From Candidatus Iainarchaeum sp. (GTDB lineage Archaea; B1Sed10-29; WALL01): DNA of 54,401 bases. Positions 41,601 through 49,600 of this stretch are shown in pieces; within the stretch, counting starts at the first letter, position 1, and every line of letters begins with the position of its first letter. Where the stretch lies: NCBI GenBank assembly GCA_021162685.1, contig JAGGYF010000002.1, positions 1 to 54,401 on the forward strand, read 5' to 3'. The translations under genes were made by a program, and so were the position numbers. The notes beneath the pieces were generated by a model. That model saw only the letters and a program-made list of their open reading frames with translations. It did no database searches and was not told the DNA's origin.

Positions 41601-43560
41601 ATGTCTCGTGTGTTTGTGGGTCAAAATAAGGAAGATGCAGGCTTATTGTAGCAACAAAATCCTGCCCCTGCACAACACTGCTTGGTGCGCTCAGCGTTGC
41701 TGTTTGCGTCATTTTTGTTAGGTCCAAATCAAATGCATCATCCCCAATCATGTCATTTCTCACTGTAAATGGTGCAGATACTAGTGGTCCGTACTGTGTT
41801 CCATCATCAGCAGTGTACTGGCCCTTGAGATAGATCTCAGAGTTCTTTGGCACTTGGAATTCTATCTGTCTGTTCTCTCCACTTGTGCCTGAGAATATTA
41901 GTTCTGGGAAGTTCTTTGCATACGTCACATCATAAACATCTACTTGTACGCCTTTCATCCTGTTCTTTGTGCCATCAACAACAACATTTGTTTTAACTTG
42001 GACTGTTTTGTATTCTGGAGCAATCTCCATCCTCACGTTTTCAGTTTCTCCTGGTTCTAATGTAATTACATCACTTGATTGGCCATCCTCTGTCTGTATA
42101 TAGTATTTGCCTACTGGGATTCTTCCGAACTGGCATTGCCCAGAGGAAGGGGTAACACAGCTGCTGTATTCCTTTCCATCAGATCCCATCAAGCTGAGTT
42201 TTATTCCTCCTAATGGCTCTCCTATCCCCTCTTTGTTATATGCAGTAACAACTATGAACCCAGAGTTTGAGTCATCAAGTGGCGTAAGCTTAAACTCAGC
42301 AGGCTCTCCTCCAACAATTGTATCAGATACCATCATATAATTCGGCTTTCTTATCTCAATATCATACGTTTTCTTCTCAAGTACTGTTGTCGCTGTTCCA
42401 TCACTTCCTGTTAGCATATACTGAACAATTGCTCCATCATCTATTATTGAGACCTCAGCATTTGGTATGCGCGTATTATCCTTCTCATTCTCAACAGTAA
42501 TTGTGGTTGGAAAACCTTCCTGCATAACAATGGTTATGGTCTTGTCAGATGTTGCAATCTGCTTCACATTACTGATATATGTTCTATACTTATTGTACTG
42601 GTTGTCCTCTGCTTTTATGTAAAATTCAACATTCTTTGGGATAACTAGCCTTGCCACACCATCCAGGTCAGTCTGCGTTGTTGTCACAACATTTGAATAC
42701 TCCAAACTTAGGAGTTCTCCTGTCCTTCTAACAGCAGAAACCTGTATGCCTGGTAGTGGCTCTCCTCCTGCTGTGACAATAACATTGAATGTGTATACAA
42801 CATCTGCCTGAGGTGTTACATACTCATCTGGCTTCGGTTGAACACTTTTCAGTGTTATGCTTCCTGTGTCATGTATCTCCTGCAATGCCTGCTCCATTGT
42901 TGCTGTATACGTATAATCATTACAATCTATTACAACAATCTGGCCTCTTTCTGGGCAGTTCTGGTCTGAGTATGACATATACAACTTGTTTCCGCTTATC
43001 TGCCATCCCATATCAACGGGGTTGTATGCACTATCATAAGTTTTTAGCACACACCCCCTTGGAAAGCCACCATCTGGCGTTGCTAAAACTGCTTGGTCCA
43101 AATCCTTTGCTAACTCAATGCATCCGGCTACGGGTGGGGCTTTTTTACATATTATATCAATCTCAATACTGGATGCACCAGTGAGCGTGACCAGCTCCTG
43201 CGCCTTCTCACATGCTTCCTTCATCACCTCTATAGTAAATTCTTTCCCAACAGGAAGTTCAAATGTTGCAACACCTTCCTCATCTGTCTCTACTTTTGCG
43301 AGTTCTTCTCCATCAAATAACGCAGCGACCTGTGCATTCTCTATGGCCTCTCCGTTGCTCACTACCTTTACAGTTAGTGTTGCCTTTCCTGCCGGAAGGA
43401 GCATGAACCCAACTAGTGCCAGAATAATAACTAAAACACCAATAACAACGGGCATGCTCGGGATACCAGCATTTTCAAGTGGGTCAATTATTGCCCTTAT
43501 AGGAATGCCCTTTGCGTCAAGGGCATCAATTAGTTTATACCATTTGTCTTCAAGCCCCAT
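32665..43560 (-). CDS. Giant envelope protein (3631 aa)
   Basis: Type II topology: the cytoplasmic LIDALDAKGIPIRAIID segment (10-26) is followed by one transmembrane helix (36-55), so nearly all of the chain is outside. Domains in order: carboxypeptidase-regulatory/Ig-like repeats (about 58-1150; repeated GFPTTI, DGxA and CxxPxxGxCxF patterns); a CARDB-like domain (1155-1290); about eleven Cys-rich CGxGxCxxxxGExxxxCPxDC repeats (1295-1675); Ig-like regions; a CDAEQ module near 2253; an STDR repeat tract and a WC...MNLD module (2394-2580); a PKD domain split by a roughly 320-residue sugar-binding-like insert (2590-2980); and an FN3 domain near the end (about 3400-3490) plus a Cys-rich tail. 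The start ATG 43560 has GAGGTG and its own promoter. It is a paralogue of the 43631 gene product over most of the first 1100 residues. Confidence 0.88.
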   Translation of the reverse strand: MGLEDKWYKLIDALDAKGIPIRAIIDPLENAGIPSMPVVIGVLVIILALVGFMLLPAGKATLTVKVVSNGEAIENAQVAALFDGEELAKVETDEEGVATFELPVGKEFTIEVMKEACEKAQELVTLTGASSIEIDIICKKAPPVAGCIELAKDLDQAVLATPDGGFPRGCVLKTYDSAYNPVDMGWQISGNKLYMSYSDQNCPERGQIVVIDCNDYTYTATMEQALQEIHDTGSITLKSVQPKPDEYVTPQADVVYTFNVIVTAGGEPLPGIQVSAVRRTGELLSLEYSNVVTTTQTDLDGVARLVIPKNVEFYIKAEDNQYNKYRTYISNVKQIATSDKTITIVMQEGFPTTITVENEKDNTRIPNAEVSIIDDGAIVQYMLTGSDGTATTVLEKKTYDIEIRKPNYMMVSDTIVGGEPAEFKLTPLDDSNSGFIVVTAYNKEGIGEPLGGIKLSLMGSDGKEYSSCVTPSSGQCQFGRIPVGKYYIQTEDGQSSDVITLEPGETENVRMEIAPEYKTVQVKTNVVVDGTKNRMKGVQVDVYDVTYAKNFPELIFSGTSGENRQIEFQVPKNSEIYLKGQYTADDGTQYGPLVSAPFTVRNDMIGDDAFDLDLTKMTQTATLSAPSSVVQGQDFVATISLHLPYFDPQTHETFRSAEVEFWVGDQGSVSDIEASPIIIKSVRPKDYSLEDPTVSGPLLATEFSYSTPLSYEEAGSISAAKYFKIDITKYNKPVIFNIPIPLHVRTAVLTPDTELHYRAKWVTNDGKVFTTQPDNAWVHVPITIDTTQTQGWHYIDTHPDFYLYSAWLSTDKAGQHVVDGGTFADGSTFYLQIRAKAKRDASSYGIEITSSKGYSYPITYSGAIVRTDGSVQKIEEPESIADTTRIDPVADNPKLANFYKLEADDELQLAVKMKVYKEGEPTTTLRPEYNDWLVLFNDQSGFVLPYTVLEIPESQQTPISNVLGRVYTASYMFEEGRYFDHTKYTVPSITVPEQGEIKGRRFATVVEFENNNDFDKQINFALVDEHAVEQPWAKFYELTLPVEIDSANTFTVQKQGIVSGSIMLDDDASPDDYEMQIWKYNETSEMYDINANAYYKGDFTIANHRFAFSWIPEETGEYRIEVAVRLYDEEKNQSLNDEEKNQSLNYSDYQIAHVVALPNIQITQITVSPMTPHEGDTIYVNATVRNAGTETVPILDYDSDGKNELEPIVTITAIPTSLVSFPDEWDYLPPLNPGESTVVGLVLNNTNIGYVELTVCANYYLWSNGHLNFSGATIIDDNVEGTNDMDCKSIILNIEAVEKAEGSCQDCPVSDCSELVQPCNYNGICETNDRWADEDANNCPSDCPCDNDGVCDPGEDKRWCPNDCHLGDGICDLATEAGTTDCYCGDGVCDPATENATTCPSDCGCGNGICQGTIGENYTSCPQDCAGTCDKNGTCEWWAGESYTACTYIDETAGVVTGNVTDNCTCGNGLCEPNGNPPENYSTCPQDCSPCNGDGVCDAGESWFGCMYRDENGSIQNTYDCTCGDYCCNASAGETIDNCYKDCGFGDNSCLSSLGENWHTGLSNPCMEFDESLCGAGQSRILGECVCNYNGTCEPSAGEDHFNCPGDCNGPDCSGGNANEQVCESVEGCEWAIVPGFTTTRACFPDIAGDCKSQTDERLCRMDPDCEWISDIIDIGVDSITLRNSKGEQTDTFTYGIGDTVSIEAVIKNYNTEKYTKQNVSVYSIVLDEQGAPYGPPQWLGMAKIDKDSAVRTTDFGTLNYSVNKLGAGTKTVWVCALFNYTSSISRIPNRFIQDVGSHANCKSATFEIVPQEEEETGYAGEEYTPITAEMLGYTSESGPHFGKLKNATNIRELVENDPMKAAEALAAVPRNDEPTMVRARWNALTIPANGKKWVAAVGKGIFVTGDSDFTKQTSTMEAYMWDYGEDEPTTTWEGGTFKHGWVDYDMILQGFDSEGNEALDTTTKVLVLSIIKRDADHPTGQVMGYGAVHDEKGRNNVVYISGDALNFDSDDIPAGYVSTCTNESCEMWLKNFAEQPYFEFVLPTKEGGALKPGTITVKAIGYEFGPFTRNFSVGGILFDGITEPVTWNFTEAYGNEEHPQMNQTIKVYNYWPEPVTFEKPYFSPSWVVRNYGIDINVKAIYNEFGREIPIEEGATEWEIPGKPADVSSAPYAEIVIKGAPDMEKCSGYYKPSLWFDFTSPEFRRAFFFELDCPGAAEKVTTPGEYEVYRYRNAPEDIDRGVEAPCSIEDGVVRVCDAEQFTMAVLKDALNAGPNTEYRYAVGNEKITATTMEKIRQELGFAGFSAIYPIGEFENTANKELWVRGTDIGCGIVTVKFEPNNEDVVIEPSTDRSISLADGSAPVILPIKPSTDRDVLRRSPTDKRVLSVSSTNRCLSWCDEGNYSFVIGAMNLDKDMRAELGDYVNYYAFKQDEGYDITPFINAIDAAKVKGFINVDSRDIFGYSEDIVSDGSQNYDERGFGIKYRDYYIEELVADKYNYITDSIDKSKGVFGYYTLKKGPGAIGVDIEIGLVYTDRYYNVHPEELNVYRQALASELVRYWTYNNSTDISENKEQVFNITTETVGVKPVADAGLDLVTQAGQTVTLDASDSYDPDGTITKYIWNISQTTRIEAEEYDVRGSAKIIGDNAASGKLKIRLSSNALIDDFEDGNTDGWRTYEIDCNSGNTGCTSTTVSSDAVQSGSIQGRYVFKTDYEFSHKANEFLEIVDTLSTPIPDAATRIGFWFKADHKDNMLRIRYVDANGEIWQPSLKIDWTGWKWVEFPLDGTNPGGGNAGHWGGDGIVERPLKFRSIIFDDTLEGGSPDWGEQTDTHNPVTGSVYFDEVTMIGTIGVTYKIITTGNPKPSMSMKVKELSGPTLLKVNVDGQEVANKTVTKSNEWQTIEFGKLPVALADGEHHIGITTNNTIFIDYIDLDTEVTTTESESEQTQYTIPSRGTFKAELTVIDNDGMKSDPNDKMIYATTMADLDIEQASVKGHSELLDVSLKIKNGGASGGRGVIAFYTGEGSCENVTNKGQMLYAVSTGWIDANQEKTLELTGAVPYTATHAVLMGSGVQGIKCSPLYANIFMNDNPKDLATPRWLGGNDLNDGLNKWLYVDTDKITGDSAALWVYGKCVQGEPVISGRFRCYKDMKHWKWMGKSYANAKGCCKSKSSGGICPDNSVCELNVSGIDYYSTEDINQVIKNKGKIEDKGRAPYEDVNYLVVNDNPDQNITFHWCTVFGYDRTPRWVSFDIPKDWLVTGENKFRFYDTGAYTRNNWYVAFDRTKHDNPSTGYCSDCWMWGVDAGYSSYDDSAIIQAKEGTRTNPQRGFVRYWKDHIHDGQEAYIRLTDGPGQIKQKSLEERVPKKTASKKDVFVCRYEPQGQGGQQRGGSGGSQCESVPKKVGSISFSVEKDSQGEERVVLTWGPVDCAFDYKVYRKPDKDGNNNFGQVASTGTARSVDIFSDPAKTYTYKVKACNNVGCGDFSDEVVYQGTSGTKQTCEEYAEEKKAILQPDGFVYHECRDIDTTDWEGKVSTINGIIVKYKDECEKDVAGDCSGDKPYCCYPLPAETCTNVGELVSGDPTKCCVDYGYGTEGKGAVAYCNSYNNGKQCGKYVCSSGKWIIQTGGAGQVT
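36375..36535 (-). repeat. Short STDR-type coding repeat in the giant protein
   Basis: Four imperfect copies of a (P/S)S-T-(D/N)-(R/K) unit occur in a row: EPSTDRSISL, KPSTDRDVLR, SPTDKRVLS and VSSTNRCLS. The paralogue at 43631 has a single EPEIDRNVPWC at the equivalent place, so the unit was amplified here. At DNA level the copies share TCTGTAGATGGC. Confidence 0.7.
38540..39665 (-). repeat. Cys-rich repeat array (about eleven units)
   Basis: Units of 18-30 residues follow the pattern CGxGxCxxxxxExxxxCPxDC, for example CGDGVCDPATENATTCPSDC. The acidic and Cys content suggests disulfide-linked, possibly calcium-binding spacer units. Three to four shorter units of the same kind are in the 43631 gene near 50110-50370. 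Confidence 0.85.
40127..40180. repeat. Perfect 27-bp in-frame tandem duplication
   Basis: Two identical 27-nt copies (40127-40153 and 40154-40180) begin TTGAGAGACTGG on the plus strand. They encode a repeated nine-residue unit DEEKNQSLN in the giant protein. Perfect identity suggests a recent slippage event. Confidence 0.95.
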
Positions 43561-43605
43561 CTACACACCTCATGCATAGAATTTGCATTGCTACAAATTT
43601 AGGGC

Positions 43606-43620
43606 GCTTTTATATATATA
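43606..43620 (-). promoter_or_regulatory. Internal promoter of the 3631-aa gene
   Basis: TATATATAAAAGC on the minus strand lies about 50 nt upstream of ATG 43560, in the gap after the 43631 gene. GAGGTG at 43566-43571 is the ribosome binding site. The giant can thus be expressed separately from the upstream two genes. Confidence 0.5.
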
Positions 43621-43630
43621 CTTAATGGGT

Positions 43631-46600
43631 TTATTCCAATGTCATTTCTACCTCCATTTTGTCTAGATAATCTGCTTTCGGCCCGACCCACTCACCTTGA
43701 GTTGTCGATGACTCCTGGCATAAGATCTTCTTTATATTCCAATTCCCTGATTTCTCTTTACATTTGGTTTCTTGTGATTTCCAATTACTTACAGAATCCC
43801 ATATAGTGTATAACTCATCTGTAGACGGTGTGATCTTTATATAGAATTTATCCTCTTCTTCTAGCAATTCCTCTCCTCCTTTCCTGAGACAGACTTTCAT
43901 ATATTTTACTGTTAATGCTTCTCCAAATTCAATTGATCTCCATTGGTTACATGTTCCTTCGTTCACTACAGTAATATTGTGTCGCGAATAGCAACCAGAT
44001 TCTGTACTGCTTCCTCCATTTTCCCCTCCCCAAGCCTTTGTGATTGTGTACCATCTACAGTCATCACCAGATGACATAAATCCTTCAATTCCACAATGTT
44101 GCTGATCATTTAATGGACAACAGTCTTTTAATATGCTCGAAACACATATATCAGTAGTTTCCTTACTAGCACTGCAATCTCTCCACTTATTCTGATTATA
44201 CTTTGGTGCTCCGCATACATACATTTTCTTCTTGTCAATTGTCAGCGTCATAGTTGCTGTGTTCCCTACCTTGTCTTCAGCTGTTATTGTGTAGGTATGT
44301 TCCTGGTCGTCGTCTGCAGTGATTTCGATGATCCTTTTCCAACCTTTGTCGTTTCCAGAGAATATAGGCTGTTCATCAAGGTCATGTATTTTTTTTCTCT
44401 CTCCGTTCACTATGACTGCAGAGCCACCGGACACCCATCTTGGACCATCAACTTTAACACCTACAATCATTGTTTCTGAACACTCTTCTTTGTCATCGAA
44501 TTGCATCGGGGGAAGGAATGTGTGACTAGTCCCTAAGTTGTCCAATATCCCGGCGTAGACATCAATGCCCCATATAGTCTGTATGCTAAAGGTATTATCA
44601 GAATCTTCAACATAGTCTTGCTCTATTTTGTTCAAGCCGCCTTTGTATGCAATGTACCTGCCAGAGTCATCTGCGTGGTCCCAAGCATAGCAGCCTGCAT
44701 CACCATATCCTTGTGAGTAATCCATACTTTTCCCTTCCTGCTGGAACGCCAGTTCAAGTACAGGCGGAGTGGTATCTACAACTATATATATGATCCTAGG
44801 TGTTGTCTGTATATTTCCGTTCTCATCAATGGCAGAACAACTTATTTGAAGGTAGTTGAGGCCCTCTGCTACAAGGAACTCATTAGCTGATACCATGGTG
44901 TGGCACTCATATTCCTGTGCGTATGGGTTTCCTTCTATTGGCATGCAGTCTAGTGGTTCTGTGCTTACCTTCCCGTTTGCATCTGTATTTTGTGTGTTAA
45001 CTGCTTGTATTGTGCACCCACTTATTTTATTTGGTGATGTAACATATATTGGAATAACCACATCTGGTGAGTTTACATAGAATGGTCCTGATGTATCTGT
45101 ACACATCATACCTCCTGTTTCCTCTACTACGTGATGCGTTTCTTCAGGATTAAATGGTGCACACACACTTCCGTCTCCTAATATATCGCCTGTTCGTATT
45201 CCTTTGAACTCTCCTAGTATGTAGTTCCACTCTATCATGGGCTGGCCTTCTTCAAGCCTTACCACAGCAATTTTATCTGATGTACCAGTGTTTCCATTTG
45301 TATCTGTACAGTTCACTTTTATCATATTTGCTCCATCTATGTCACAATCATAGTTGTTGTAAACCTGTTTATTCGGCATGAGGTTTATACCAGAGCATTT
45401 AAATTCATATCTTATTGTTCCGTCAGGCATTGTATAGTTGTTTGTTTGGGTGCAAGTGTACTCATTTAAGTCAGTTGGGCAAACCCTGTACGCAGTACAT
45501 GATTCAACACCAAACCTATCTGTTGCATTAAACGAGATTGTTACAGTTGTTTCATTTGTTGCGCCAGGATATACAATGGAGAGGACTGTTGGAGGCGTTG
45601 CATCAAGCTTTATGGATTTTTCAGCTCTTGGACTCCAGATCCCACCTATGTTCTTGCATGTTGCTTTTATTTTGTATACGCCGTCATCACTACCGCCTAG
45701 GGTCCAGTTTGCGATCCTCAATGTGTTTCCTTCCCAGTCCGATGTTTCTTTGTTATATTCATTCACACGTTCAAAACTCCAATATGAACCTTCGTCTTCT
45801 GCATTCCATACCTTACACGCGATTGCGTCATCAGATGTTGTTATCCTTAGCTGAACATTTCTGTTCCCTGTGACATTTGCATCATATATGGGTGATTCCA
45901 ATAGGTTTCCGTCACGGTCATAGATTGCATCTATTACAAATGATTCTATTGTGGGTATTTCCCAGCCCTCTGCTTCTATGCATTCGCCCAGATCAAATAC
46001 CTGCTCCCCATTGCCTTTGATCTCAATATTATTTTCTTTTCCAGTCCAGAATGCAACAAGATTCGTTATAAAGCATCTTCTCTGGAAATCCAGGTTGTCT
46101 GCATTGGAATATACAATGCCTATCTGGAGCAGCCCATAATCTGCATTATATCTATAATACCCAGCAACGTTTGGCAATTGATTTGATACTGCCTTATCCC
46201 TGACCCATCTCAGTTTTTGGTCCGTTTCTTCCTTCATATCTTCTATAGTATATTCTCTATAATCTATCACAAATGGCGCGTATTGGTTATCGCTTATATC
46301 ACTGTCCTTTGCACCGCCAACAAAGTTATCCCAAGGCATAAACCCACTGACTTCTGTTTTCAGTGATGACAACGGCTCATTTGTTAGGGAACTGGAGAAT
46401 GAGAAGTACTTCACGATATCCATTGTAGAGGGTTCCCCTTTGAGGTCGTCATCATAGTTCATCAGTCCAAGTATGTACGGGCCGTACTGTGGGTTGCACC
46501 ATGGTACGTTCCTGTCAATCTCTGGCTCCAAAACAATGACATCGTTCTGCCTCTTTTCCAGCTTTAATTTTACTAATCCACATGTTATATCTTTTGTGAG

Positions 46601-49600
46601 TACTACGTTGTTTTGCCCAGCTTCCTCTTCTGTTGAAACCACACTAATGCTCTCTTCACTTCCCTCACCAAGCACCTTTGCTGTTACAATGTCATTGCCA
46701 AATGCGTAGTATCTCACATCCTCAATTCTATGTGATTGCTGCAGGTCTGAAACAGCAAGCCCTATGGCTTCTGAGAGCTGCTCTGCGTCACATAGGTAAA
46801 CAGTATCATCGGAAACAGCACATGAGTCCATTGTTGTTTTGTAATCCCTCTTATCCTCTCTGAATACATTAAATGCAGTGCCTAGGTCTGGTTTTTCTGG
46901 CTCAGGGCCAAGCGCAAATGAACAATTAAATATCATCTCATATTCTGCGCTCCTCTCTATGTGTGATTCCCTTGTATCTGTTGTCACAACTAATCTGTTT
47001 TTACTTTCATATAGGTTGCATTCTACTCCTGGGGGTATTGCAGTTATTGAGAGTATTGCCTTTCCTCTTGGAGGTATTTTTACAGAAATCTTCCCATCTT
47101 TATCCTTCTCCTTGCTTGTTATTTCAAAACCATTTGCATCATACACAACAACCTTTCTGCTCAATCCAAATTCTTCGTAATACTCCCACGTGCCAGTCTC
47201 TAGTTCTAATGATAACTCTTCCTCCCAGTTGTTTGTCACTGTTGCATAGTCAAATGTTATATTCTGCCTTTTGTCATCAAGTACAAATTTCATAGAATAT
47301 GGCAATGGCTCAAAGTGCGTTCCGTGTATCTCATAGCTCCTTTCAAGTGTTCCAATAGATTTGCTTTGTGCTCTTACCTTCAAGTATCCCCAATCCAATA
47401 CCAAGGGTTGGGACTGCGCTTCTGTTGTGAAGTATGTGCCTTCTACTCCTTCATACAGAGGAGCATATATTGTTTGACCTGGTGCCTCAAGAACAACAAC
47501 ATTTTTTATGCCATCTGTTTCTATCCTGCTAGTTATTGGTACACCTACACTACTGCTCAGTGTTTTCTCTAAGATGTCTATTCTTACGTCCTTCACCTCA
47601 GTGTTCAGTGTTTGTTCGGATAGTGCATTTCCTTCGTCATCTATTGGTGTGATCCTGAACACAAAATCAGCAGCACCAACATTGATTGTCTTGAACGGCT
47701 GTTGCATTGGCAATCCTTTCTTCCATAAATATATAACCACAGATGATGTATGCAGGTCTTTTCCTTTACCTGTTATCTCAATTACTTTTTTCTTTCCAGC
47801 ACCTATTGTCACTTCAGATGGGTATTCCAACTCCTCAATACCAGGTGCCTGAACAAACAATGATGCCTCTTGGTCTATCTCCCCCTTATTCTTCAGTGTG
47901 ATCTCTATCTTCATATCTCTTGCGCCTTTTGTCAGGCTCATGACAGGAAGCATCTCACTTTCATTGAATACTGCCCATGAACAACCCTCTGTATAAGGTG
48001 CATAATGGCATAGGTAAACCATTGGCTTAACCCTGGCAACAACATTTGGTATGCTTGTTTGTTCCTCTATTGGTGCTTCTTCTATATGGAATTTTAGTGT
48101 GTTTTTTAGATCATTGAATATGCTTATCTCAGCAAGGGATGTTGGTTCTCTTGCTTTTAGTGTTATTACTAAATGAACAATATCATCTGTGTCAACCTTA
48201 TACAGTTCTGGTGCCTCTGTTCCAGGTCTTATACTTACTGGCAACTCATTTGTATACTCTGTTTCGTAGATATTCGTTCTGTTCCCATTAATCCTCTCAA
48301 TCCATCCTGAATAATACATAGGCACAACATATTTCTGCCCAGTTACTGGTGGGAATGAATCAATTGCAAATGCATAGTTTTGGCTTTCATGCGATGCAAT
48401 TGCTTTTATGTGCAGGAAGATTGCAGAACCCTGTGTTAACGTAACCTCATTTGTTCCAGACTCAGCATTTGGGTCCTCTGAGAAGTATGCCTTGTATGCG
48501 TTGAAATCCTGAGTTTCAATAATATTCCAATCAGCATCACCATCTACTATATCTATTGTTGTCTCTTTCCACCCACTATCTATCTGTGTTCCATCCTCTT
48601 CTTCCCATACTGCTCTGTAGTGTACTGTTGTGTTCCCTTTCGCAAGTTTCCTAGCAAACATCGGGATTGTTATGGTATAACTGCCAGCATCATAATCGCT
48701 GATTACAAACTTAACGTATTTTGATGTTGTATCTATACTTCCTCTTGTTGGATATGAATCATAACTATATGAGTCAAATGCATATGGCTTTACAATGGGC
48801 TTTGGCTGCAAGCTGAATATGTAAGGGTCTATCCCTCCAATGACAACAGGCGTTCTTAAAGGATTCTCCTTCGTTCCAGGGTCCCCAACCCATAGCTCAA
48901 CAGTTATTGTTTTGTATGGCTCTCTCTTCTTTGGGTCAGCATATGGCAATCCAATATCAAGCTTTGTTTCATACATCTTCTCCTTTACAAATTCTAGTTT
49001 TGGATTTTGTGGCACAGTAAATCCAATTTCATGCTTTACTTCTCTTAGGTTAATTTCCGTTTCAATGTTATTTGTGACATCAAACACGTTTGTGTATGTT
49101 GGTCCATACGTCTTTCCTTCCTCGTCTGTATACTTTGCTTTTAGGAATACCTTTTGTCCTCTGTACGCGTTGAAAACAACTTTCCTATTATCTCCGCTTC
49201 TCTGATTATCTATCTCCTCAATGTCACCATATGTTGTTTCGTATAGCCAAACCCTTACATCCTTTTTTGGTATGCCCTCAACCTTTGTAAGTACTTCTAT
49301 GGTTACTTCAAGTGGTACAATCTTTAGGACCTGTCTTACTGGGGTACCTGGCTCAACATCAAATGTTTCAAATTCGTCATAATCTGCTTTCCCAGGTGCT
49401 AATGCTCTGAAGTAGTATGTTCCAGCAAGAACCTTTTTGAATTGACACAAACCAGTTGCAGGCGTCACGCATTCCCTGTATACTATGTCATCTAGTGTCA
49501 TCAATTGCACTCTAACACCCTGCATGCCCTCCTCAATACCTTTTGCATTTACTGCCTTAACCTCAACAGTTGCAGAATTGCTCTCATCAATCTTCTGCAT